Assembly (NCBI GenBank): GCA_965554225.1
Contig: CBEVZC010000002.1
Coordinates: 3,433-67,432, forward strand
Direction of reading: 5' to 3'
DNA: 64,000 nucleotides
Origin: BMS3ABIN04 sp965554225
GTDB taxonomy: Bacteria; Bacteroidota; Ignavibacteria; Ignavibacteriales; Melioribacteraceae
In this document: one piece after another, positions 1-8,023 of the stretch
Numbering within the stretch: the first letter of the stretch is position 1
Layout of the letters: the number at the start of each line of letters is the position of its first letter
The notes under the pieces: model-generated
What the model was told of the DNA's origin: nothing
Seen by the model: the letters and a program-made list of their open reading frames with translations, nothing else
Databases searched by the model: none
Translations under genes and position numbers: made by a program

Positions 1-40
1 TACATTTTATATGCGGCATTCTTTTTGTAAGTATTGATAA

Positions 41-2923
41 TTATTTTAAGAGCATCATTTTCTTCTGCTGAGTAAAATCTTTTGCTTGTAATTTATAGAT
101 GTACAATCCGCTTGCAAGATTCGAAGCATCAAATTTAACATTATAACTACCGGCCGGTTTCGTCCCGTTAACCAGAGTAGTAACTTCATTTCCAAGAGCG
201 TCATATATTTTTAGAGTTACACTACTTCTGTGAGAAAGTTTATAGTTAATTATTGTACTCGGATTAAAAGGATTAGGATAATTCTGACTAAGTTTAAAAT
301 CATTAATCATTAGATTTACATCCATAACTTTTGAATAAGTTACAGAACCGTCGAAATCCATTTGTTTTAGTCTATATTGGAATTTCGTTCCACCCAAAGG
401 TTTATCGGTAAATGAATATTTATGGGGTGAATTACTGTTCCCGCTTCCTTTTACGAAGCCGACTTTTTCCCAATCGTCCTGACGGGGCGTAGTTAAAGAC
501 GAAGCCCGTTCTATTTCAAAACCATAATTATTCACTTCCGTTGCCGTTTCCCAACTTAATTTTGCAACTTCGGAATTAGTAGAGGCCTCAAAGTTTACAA
601 GTTCAACAGGAAGAGGTGAATCAGTTACAAAAACACTTCTGCCATGAGTAAATGCAAATAATTTATTTGTCCCGGTTTGTCTTACCAATTCATCAACAGG
701 GACAAAGTCCGGCATGCCGCTGCCTTTTTTAACCCAGTTAGTTCCATGATCATTAGTCTGATAAACACCGGTTTCGGTTCCAACATATAAAACCTGACTA
801 TTACTCGGATCAACAATTAAACTATGTACCGGTACATCCGGTAAATTGCCGGAAATATCTGTCCAATTTGCACCTTGATCACTTGAATACCAAACATGTT
901 TTGTCGGCGTTCCTCCGTCGTTGTTATAACCTGAATAACAAGCATAAATTTGATTCTTATTGTTTAAATCTACAGTTATTCTTCTTACCCAAGCTCCGTT
1001 ATTACCTGTTGGAGTAATTTCCGTCCAAGTATCTCCGCTGCCGGTAAGGTTTGTCGATTTAAATACTTTACCATCAGTAGTTCCGGCAAAACCTAAATAG
1101 GGGGAATTGCTGTTAACAATAGTAACCGCACTCACTTTGGCTCCGGAGGAAAGTGTAGAGCTGGATGCGCTCCAATTTCCGGCAGCATCGGTCGTAACCC
1201 ATGCTTTATCGGAACCTGCAATAAGAATATCAGAGTTTTCCGGATTCATTGAAAACGGTGCAATGAATAAACAGACATTTCCATCACCGGCATCGGTTAA
1301 ACCTGTAGTTGCATCACTCCAGTTAGAGCCGCCATTCGTTGTCTTATCGATTTGTAAATAAACATATTCTTCGTAACCAATTTGAGAATTAGTTTGACTA
1401 ATTGCAGCGTAACCACCGTCTCCGCCTTGTACTTCACTCCAATTTGTACCTGAACCGTTATATTTTAAGTGACCGTTATCTTGTGTCCCGCCTTGATAAT
1501 TTACGCCATTCGCTTCTGTAGCGCCACCGTAGAATTGAGTAATTTGCAATCCGTTATTTAACGGAGTCCAACTTGAGCCGCCGTCAGTCGATTTATAAAT
1601 ACCACCGTCATCGCCGTCATAAACAACATTGGCAGTATTCGGATCAAATACAATTGCATGGTGATCGGCATGTGCTGATGAACTTAAAACCCAATAAGTT
1701 ATTTGCGACCATGTATTGCCGCCATTCGTTGATTTCATATCTTCAACTCCGCCAACATAAATATTATTGGAATTGTGGGGATCGACGGAAATAACATTGT
1801 CATACCATCCCTGCCCACCTAGATAAGAACCACTAGTAGTAGCTAGGTTGCCTGGTTTAGGCAAGACTGACCAATTAACACCACCATCGGTAGTTTTGTA
1901 AATTCCGTTCAGACCATCATTTGTACTATTCCCTGCAAAAACTGCATAAACTGTATTTGCATTGTTCGGGTCTTGCGCCATTGCAATTCTGCCATAATCA
2001 GACGTAGGCAGACCAGAAGTAATTTTAGTCCAATTTGTACCGCCGTCAGTAGTTCTGTAAATTCCGCCAAGGGTACTGCCGTTAGCATTTGTTGCGAATA
2101 AAATAGTAGATGATGAAATTGGGATTGCATCCGTACCGTTAAAATAATTTGTGGCAAAATCTGTTGGACTTATATTACTCCAGCTAGTACCTCCGTCTGA
2201 TGATTTATATAAACCACCACTAGTCTGATAATTTCCTACACCACCTTTGCTGTTGTATGCAAAAGTAACTGCATAAACATTGCCCGAAGGATCAATTCTC
2301 ATTTGTCTTACATCTCTAAAATTCCAAACGTTTGAGCCGGTAGTGCTCGGCAGCAATGTCCATGTATCTCCAAAATCCGTAGATTTCCAAATACCGCCGC
2401 CGTAAACCGCATCAATATTAAACCAGCCTTCGCCGGTACCGGCATAAACAACATCACCGTTGTTTACCATACTTCCTATTGCAAGCGGGTTACCGTCATC
2501 AATTTTTGGTGTCCAAGATGCTCCGCCGTCTGTGCTTTTCCATATACCGCCGTTGACTGAACCTATTAGAATATGATCGGAATTTAAAGGGCGTACAATA
2601 ATAGAACGGATTCTTCCGCCAATATTTCCAGGTCCAAGTGAAGACCAGTTTGAAATATTATCAGTTTTATTTAGAGTTTTAACAATTAAGTTTTCTTTTG
2701 TATAATTTATTGCTCTCTGTCGTGCAAGAGGATCAATAGTTTCAGCTTTACCGCGAATCATATCGTAGCGGAATCTTGATGCTCCATTTGGGTCATCTTC
2801 TCTACCGGCAGTAGGTTTTAATTCTTTATTAAGAGAAGAGTTATTTTCTACGTTAACTATGCTAAATAGTAAAATTAGAGAAAGCACGAATGTGCTCCCC
2901 AAAATTGATAGGTTTTTCTTCAT
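41..2923 (-). CDS. Exported Asp-box beta-propeller protein with T9SS sorting domain
   Basis: A 960-residue protein predicted to be secreted or displayed on the surface. It has an N-terminal signal peptide (hydrophobic core about residues 8-25). The body contains about eleven Asp-box/BNR motifs of the form STDGGxSW, as in sialidase-like and sortilin (VPS10)-like propellers. From about residue 775 there is an Ig-like linker starting LPVELVNFEA, and the last 85 residues form a type IX secretion sorting domain with NYPNPFNPST and a terminal KMMLLK. Asp-boxes are structural, so no enzymatic activity can be read from them. AGGA lies 8-12 nt before the ATG. It is the last gene of a three-gene run, 28 bp after a paralogous gene. 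The export class is secure; the substrate or ligand is unknown. Confidence 0.88.
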   Translation of the reverse strand: MKKNLSILGSTFVLSLILLFSIVNVENNSSLNKELKPTAGREDDPNGASRFRYDMIRGKAETIDPLARQRAINYTKENLIVKTLNKTDNISNWSSLGPGNIGGRIRSIIVRPLNSDHILIGSVNGGIWKSTDGGASWTPKIDDGNPLAIGSMVNNGDVVYAGTGEGWFNIDAVYGGGIWKSTDFGDTWTLLPSTTGSNVWNFRDVRQMRIDPSGNVYAVTFAYNSKGGVGNYQTSGGLYKSSDGGTSWSNISPTDFATNYFNGTDAIPISSSTILFATNANGSTLGGIYRTTDGGTNWTKITSGLPTSDYGRIAMAQDPNNANTVYAVFAGNSTNDGLNGIYKTTDGGVNWSVLPKPGNLATTSGSYLGGQGWYDNVISVDPHNSNNIYVGGVEDMKSTNGGNTWSQITYWVLSSSAHADHHAIVFDPNTANVVYDGDDGGIYKSTDGGSSWTPLNNGLQITQFYGGATEANGVNYQGGTQDNGHLKYNGSGTNWSEVQGGDGGYAAISQTNSQIGYEEYVYLQIDKTTNGGSNWSDATTGLTDAGDGNVCLFIAPFSMNPENSDILIAGSDKAWVTTDAAGNWSASSSTLSSGAKVSAVTIVNSNSPYLGFAGTTDGKVFKSTNLTGSGDTWTEITPTGNNGAWVRRITVDLNNKNQIYACYSGYNNDGGTPTKHVWYSSDQGANWTDISGNLPDVPVHSLIVDPSNSQVLYVGTETGVYQTNDHGTNWVKKGSGMPDFVPVDELVRQTGTNKLFAFTHGRSVFVTDSPLPVELVNFEASTNSEVAKLSWETATEVNNYGFEIERASSLTTPRQDDWEKVGFVKGSGNSNSPHKYSFTDKPLGGTKFQYRLKQMDFDGSVTYSKVMDVNLMINDFKLSQNYPNPFNPSTIINYKLSHRSSVTLKIYDALGNEVTTLVNGTKPAGSYNVKFDASNLASGLYIYKLQAKDFTQQKKMMLLK

Positions 2924-2951
2924 ATCCCATTCCTATTTTAATGATTATAAA

Positions 2952-5777
2952 TTATTTTATAAGCAGCATCTTCCTGGATTGTTCAAAGAAAAGAGCCGCT
3001 TGGTCTTCAGTGTTTTGGGCTTGAAGCCGGTAAATATATAATCCGCTTGCAAGATTTGTACCATTAAAATTCACTTCATGATTCCCTGCGGTTTGTTGTT
3101 CATTAGCTAAAATTTGAACTAAATTTCCAAGAATATCATAAACCGTTAGCGTTATTTTTGCAGAATTAGCTAAAGAATAATGAATTTTAGTACTCGGATT
3201 AAATGGGTTTGGATAATTTTGAGACAATGAAAAATTTGTTGGTACATTAGTTTTATTACCTTTAGTTCCAACTACACCATTTAAATTACCCACAAAAATT
3301 CCTCTTCCATGTGTTCCAACAGCAACATAATTGTCGGAAGTTCTTGATGTCACATCCTCAACAACAGAATTTTGAATTTTATTCGTTGATTCTTGTACCC
3401 ATACAGTGTTGGAGCCGTTGAGTGTTGTTGTAGAATATAATCCGGTGCTTGTACCAACCAGATAAACAATACCACCGCTAGTTGGTAAAATTGTACAAGC
3501 TCTTAAAGATGGTCCCGGCTTAATTCCGCCCCCGGTTAATTTTCCTTCAATGGAGCTATAAGATGCACCGCCGTTGGTTGAATGAAATAGGCCGTCTATG
3601 TTGTAATTAGAGAATACAACTACAATTTCATTACCATTTTCAGGATTAACTGCAATATTGTGTACATAAGCTCCGCTGGTTGCGCCTGGAATAGAAATAT
3701 CCACTGCGCCACTTGCAGTTGTATTGGCATTGTTTAATCTAAAAATTTTCGGTGTATTATTTCTGTTATATGCACCGTAATATAAAACAAATTGCGAATT
3801 TGATGTAGAGACTTCCATAGCGGTAATATTATAATCTGTAGGAACAGCTAAATCGGTTAGTTCAGACCATCCGGAGGATGTACCGTTTTGCTGGAAATTG
3901 GGAATATTACTTAATGAAGTATTGCGCCATAATTTATTCCCGGCCGGATAATACATGATATTTTCGTCATTTGGATCAATGACAAATGGATTGATAAATA
4001 ACTGGTTTGAAGCTCCGGAGGGACTTACAACCGACCAACCGATTCCTTCTGTGATAGGATTATATGGATTACCGCTCCCGTCATAAGTTAATCTCATTAC
4101 ACTTCCATTTGGAGTAGAAACATAAGCATGGTCATTTAATGTCCCAAGGTAAGAAAATGCACCGTCACCGGAACTAATATCCTCCGATGCAACGTCACTT
4201 CCAGCTACAAGTCTAAAATAAGGACTCCCATTATCTTGCGTACCACCGAGTAATCTGTTATCCCCGCTGTTTTTATGAATCGATACCTGATAATATTGAG
4301 TTACATTATATCCGTTATTTTTATCAATCCAGGGAAAGAAGTTTGCAAATGATGTATCCGTAATATTCGTAGTATAACTTAAACCGCCGTCATGTCCGCT
4401 CCAAATTTTATTTGGATTTGTCGGGTCAAATGCAATTACATGCTGATCCGGATGGTGGTTTGGATAGAAAAAATTTGTCGGGTGATATCCGCCGATCCAA
4501 TTCTGTTTTTTATTATTTATTGGCGAGCTTACACCATCGGTTGAACGGAATAAACTTGTTCCACCGATTAAAACAAAATTAGGATTGTCAGGTTTAACGG
4601 CAATAACCATATTATAATTTGATTGTGTATTGAGCGTGCCGCCTGTTTCGGAAAAAGTTGGTAAGTTACTGCTTAAGTCGGATGAAGTACCGTCGTTTAA
4701 ATTTATTCTGTGTAATCTTAAGTCTTCGTCTCCATTCGATTTTGTATCTCCGGTGTTTGTAAAAACGTATATAATATCCGGATTAGATTCCGAAGCAGCA
4801 AGTACACTTCTTTCATGTGTGGAGGGGAAAGAAGCCGGAGTAATATTATTCCATGTATTTCCGTCATCTGTGGATTCATAAATCCCAGGATCGTTTTGTT
4901 TTGTCGAATTAAATCCTGACTGAGAAAGTGAGGCAATAATATTACCATTTGATAGTGCCATAACATCACTGTAATAATGATCGTTTGCATTTCCCAATAC
5001 TAAAGTAAAATTATTTCCTCCTGCTGAAGATTTAATGATACCAAAACCATTGCTGGCAAGGAATATTGAACCTGTCGTCGGTGATATTGTAATTTTTGAA
5101 ACATAATCGTACATGCTGTTCCATTTTGTAGGGTCGCTGTTTGTCCCTGTAATTAATTGCCATGAAGTTCCATTATCTGAAGATTTATAAAGACCGTTAC
5201 CGCTATAAAAAGCCGTAAATCCTCTATCGGAAGCAGAAGCACCGCGCCACTCACCAGTGGAAGCATACCAAGTGTTAGTATGTCCGTTTCTCGGGTCTTG
5301 TACTAAACTGGAAATGCTGTAGATATCGGGAGAGGAACTTTCATAATTCCACGAGCTGCCGTTATCAGTTGATTTCCAAAGACCGCCGGAAGCTGCCCCT
5401 GCAATAATAGTATTCGAATTGCTTACGTCAACTGCCAGAGCCCGGGTTCTTCCGCCAACATCATTCGGGCCCGCTTCGTTCCATGTGAAATCTGCACCAG
5501 CTGTTTTTGCTAATCTATTTTTTTTAGGCAGACTTTTCGCAAACTCCAATTCCTTGTATCTTATATTTGCCGGTATTCTATTTGTTGCTGGATCCCGTAG
5601 CATATTAAAAAAATATTCGGCACGTTCTTTCTTTAATTCAAGCGGAGCTTTAGGGGAGGAGGACCTGATTCGTTTTTTTAAAAGATGAGAATTAAAAATA
5701 TCTCCATGTGATAATGCAAATAACGAAATTAAAATAGTTACAGCAAATAATAATTCATTACTTTTATACAGTTTCAT
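2952..5777 (-). CDS. Exported Asp-box beta-propeller protein with T9SS sorting domain (paralogue)
   Basis: A 941-residue protein with the same plan as the gene 28 bp downstream. It has an N-terminal hydrophobic export signal (about residues 8-25), then a VPS10/BNR-type propeller with about six recognisable Asp-boxes such as STDNGSSW and SSDNGTSW, and a C-terminal sorting domain with NYPNPFNPST. It shares the WKSTDxGxSW pattern and the TQDNG motif with its neighbour but is clearly diverged, so this is an old tandem duplication rather than a recent one. The Asp-boxes are fewer and more degenerate than in the neighbour. AAAGG lies about 8 nt before the ATG. Probably exported through T9SS to the cell surface. 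Function unknown. Confidence 0.86.
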   Translation of the reverse strand: MKLYKSNELLFAVTILISLFALSHGDIFNSHLLKKRIRSSSPKAPLELKKERAEYFFNMLRDPATNRIPANIRYKELEFAKSLPKKNRLAKTAGADFTWNEAGPNDVGGRTRALAVDVSNSNTIIAGAASGGLWKSTDNGSSWNYESSSPDIYSISSLVQDPRNGHTNTWYASTGEWRGASASDRGFTAFYSGNGLYKSSDNGTSWQLITGTNSDPTKWNSMYDYVSKITISPTTGSIFLASNGFGIIKSSAGGNNFTLVLGNANDHYYSDVMALSNGNIIASLSQSGFNSTKQNDPGIYESTDDGNTWNNITPASFPSTHERSVLAASESNPDIIYVFTNTGDTKSNGDEDLRLHRINLNDGTSSDLSSNLPTFSETGGTLNTQSNYNMVIAVKPDNPNFVLIGGTSLFRSTDGVSSPINNKKQNWIGGYHPTNFFYPNHHPDQHVIAFDPTNPNKIWSGHDGGLSYTTNITDTSFANFFPWIDKNNGYNVTQYYQVSIHKNSGDNRLLGGTQDNGSPYFRLVAGSDVASEDISSGDGAFSYLGTLNDHAYVSTPNGSVMRLTYDGSGNPYNPITEGIGWSVVSPSGASNQLFINPFVIDPNDENIMYYPAGNKLWRNTSLSNIPNFQQNGTSSGWSELTDLAVPTDYNITAMEVSTSNSQFVLYYGAYNRNNTPKIFRLNNANTTASGAVDISIPGATSGAYVHNIAVNPENGNEIVVVFSNYNIDGLFHSTNGGASYSSIEGKLTGGGIKPGPSLRACTILPTSGGIVYLVGTSTGLYSTTTLNGSNTVWVQESTNKIQNSVVEDVTSRTSDNYVAVGTHGRGIFVGNLNGVVGTKGNKTNVPTNFSLSQNYPNPFNPSTKIHYSLANSAKITLTVYDILGNLVQILANEQQTAGNHEVNFNGTNLASGLYIYRLQAQNTEDQAALFFEQSRKMLLIK

Positions 5778-5788
5778 ATTGAATACCT

Positions 5789-6262
5789 TTAATTTGAAAG
5801 ATCAAGATTAAATTTAATTGCTTTCCAGATTTCTAAGGATTTATTGGAATTTACAGGTGATTTACGATTTATAATTTTTAGTTTAATTATCTTTCCGCTT
5901 TTCTGTAATTCCGGAAGTGATATTCCCAACCCATTTCTTTTTTCATTTGTTAAAGATATAAGTAAATTAGAATTAACGGCAATTGGTGAAGTAGCTGGAC
6001 CGTAGCCCAATACTTTTGTCACAAAAATTTTACATAAGGTTTCACCGTCTTTATCTTGGAAAGAAGTCAAGGTACCTTCAATTTTTGCGGTACCTGGCGC
6101 CAGAGTTTCAAAATGTATTTTAGGAAAATGTTTGATTGTGTCTTTAGAAGGTTGTGAGGTTTTGGAGGTATTACATGAAGAACAGCTTAAAATAAAAAAT
6201 GTTGAAAATGCTAAAAATAACAGGGCTGCTCTTTTTTGCTTCATAAAAATATTATTAAACAT
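5789..6262 (-). CDS. Small putative lipoprotein upstream of the propeller genes
   Basis: A 157-residue protein of unknown function. A lysine/arginine-rich start and a hydrophobic stretch end in a lipobox (ILSC); the lipidated cysteine would be residue 21 if translation starts at the internal ATG at 6244. That start gives a more normal signal peptide than the one at 6262, but neither has a clear ribosome binding site. After a linker rich in Ser, Thr and Lys, the mature part is short and beta-rich. I do not recognise the family. It is the first gene of the run and ends 11 bp before the 941-residue propeller protein, so co-transcription is likely. A role as a periplasmic or outer-membrane helper of those proteins is only inference. 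Confidence 0.7.
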   Translation of the reverse strand: MFNNIFMKQKRAALLFLAFSTFFILSCSSCNTSKTSQPSKDTIKHFPKIHFETLAPGTAKIEGTLTSFQDKDGETLCKIFVTKVLGYGPATSPIAVNSNLLISLTNEKRNGLGISLPELQKSGKIIKLKIINRKSPVNSNKSLEIWKAIKFNLDLSN

Positions 6263-6494
6263 AGAAGGTTAACCTTTAAATTGATTATTAATAATTAATC
6301 GAAAAAAATTTTAAAAACTTTAATTTAAAATAACTGAGCAAACTTTTAAATATTGCGTAAGTTATAGGACAAAAACAGCTTATTCAAGTAAAATAAAAAA
6401 GAAGAACATTTTTAGTCGCTTTTAATACTTCAATCATTTATTTAACTTTATGTAAGTGAAGAAATTATAAAACATACAAAATAAGGGAGGACTA

Positions 6495-7880
6495 ATGTTT
6501 ACTAGTCAAATTTATAAAGAACGAAGAAATTTATTAAAAAAAACAATAAAAAATGGTGTCCTTTTTTTCCCGGGAAATAAAAATACATCCCGTAATTTAG
6601 CATCTATGTCTTACCCGTTCAGGCAGGATAGCACGTTCCTTTACTATTGGGGACTGGATTTCCCTGGTCTCTCTGCTATTATTGATATTGATAATGATAA
6701 AGAAATTATCTTTGGAGATAACAGACCGGTAGACGATATCATTTGGATGGGACCCGATTCTTCTATAGAAGAAAAAGCAAGTTCAGTTGGGGTAGCGAAT
6801 ATAGAACCTTCAAATAATTTGGAAAGTTTTTTACTTCAGGCTATTAAATCAGGAAGAAAAGTCCATTACTTACCTCAATACAGAGCTGAAAATATTATTT
6901 ATTTAGCAGGATTATTAGGTATTAAAGCTGCATTTATTAATAAATATGTTTCTTTTGAATTGATTAAAGCGGTAATTGATCAACGTTCTGTTAAAGCGCC
7001 GGAAGAAATATTGGAAATCGAATCGGCTCTGGATGTAAGTTATGAGATGTACATCCTTGCAATGAAGCTTACGAAACCAGGAGTATATGAGAAAGATATT
7101 GCTAAAGGCATTGAAGGTTTGGCAGAACTAAAGGGGGAAGGGATTTCGTTCGGTACTATCTTCTCCGTTCGCGGTGAAATTCTGCATAATGAATCTTACG
7201 ATAATTTAATGAAGGATGGTGACATTGCTTTATTAGATTCGGGTGTAGAATCCAAATTACATTATGCAAGCGATATTACTCGCGTAATTCCCGTAAGTGG
7301 AAAATTTTCTGAAAAGCAAAAAAATGTATATAACGTTGTTTTAAAGTCACAGATTAAAGCAATAGAAATGATTAAAGCCGGAGTGCAATATAAAGATATT
7401 CATCTTAAAGCGGCCAAAGTAATTGCTGAAGGGATGAAACAGCTTGGAATGATGAAAGGTGATATGGATGCTGCTGTTGAGCAAGGTGCGCATGCATTGT
7501 TCTTTCCACATGGACTTGGGCACATGATGGGCCTTGATGTTCACGATATGGAAAGTTTCGGCGAAGATTATGTTGGATACGACGAAAAAGTAAAACGAAG
7601 TAATCAATTCGGATTGGCATACCTGCGCTTGGGGAAAGAACTTAAAGAGGGCTATGTATTAACTGTTGAACCCGGTATTTATTTTATCCCGGCTTTAATT
7701 GATCAATGGAAAGCAGATAATAAATTTACCGAATTTATAAATTATGATAAGGTTAATGAGTATAGGGGTTTTGGGGGGATAAGGATTGAAGATGATATCT
7801 TAGTTACTAATGACGGGTATAAAGTCCTAGGTAAACCAATACCTAAAACTGTTGAGGAAGTTGAAGAAGCTTGTAAGTAA
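6495..7880 (+). CDS. pepP: Xaa-Pro aminopeptidase (M24B), PepP type
   Basis: Metallopeptidase that removes the N-terminal residue before proline. The 461 residues fit the family: an N-terminal creatinase-like domain (about 1-165) and a C-terminal pita-bread domain. The metal ligands are visible as an Asp in LLDSG, an Asp in YASDITR, a His in HGLGH, a Glu in TVEPGIYF and a Glu in GIRIEDD. HGLGHMMGLDVHD is typical of PepP. Likely cytoplasmic, with no signal peptide. A strong ribosome binding site, AGGGAGG, lies 6 nt before the ATG. It stands alone between a divergent lipoprotein gene and the FAD/Fe-S dehydrogenase gene 143 bp downstream. Confidence 0.93.
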   Translation: MFTSQIYKERRNLLKKTIKNGVLFFPGNKNTSRNLASMSYPFRQDSTFLYYWGLDFPGLSAIIDIDNDKEIIFGDNRPVDDIIWMGPDSSIEEKASSVGVANIEPSNNLESFLLQAIKSGRKVHYLPQYRAENIIYLAGLLGIKAAFINKYVSFELIKAVIDQRSVKAPEEILEIESALDVSYEMYILAMKLTKPGVYEKDIAKGIEGLAELKGEGISFGTIFSVRGEILHNESYDNLMKDGDIALLDSGVESKLHYASDITRVIPVSGKFSEKQKNVYNVVLKSQIKAIEMIKAGVQYKDIHLKAAKVIAEGMKQLGMMKGDMDAAVEQGAHALFFPHGLGHMMGLDVHDMESFGEDYVGYDEKVKRSNQFGLAYLRLGKELKEGYVLTVEPGIYFIPALIDQWKADNKFTEFINYDKVNEYRGFGGIRIEDDILVTNDGYKVLGKPIPKTVEEVEEACK

Positions 7881-8023
7881 ATTAATTGTAAAGAATCTAA
7901 TGTTAGCAGAAAATTATGATATTTAATTAACCCGTATGTTTTAAATTCAATTAGTAATTTAATACTTTTAACTTTGTTCAAATAAATGTAGGATTCGATT
8001 TCTAAAATATCAGATTAAAAATT

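Noticed and set aside
1107..2157. Long open frames antisense to or overlapping the Asp-box gene
   Set aside because: Shadows of a repetitive gene with biased codons; no ribosome sites or domains.
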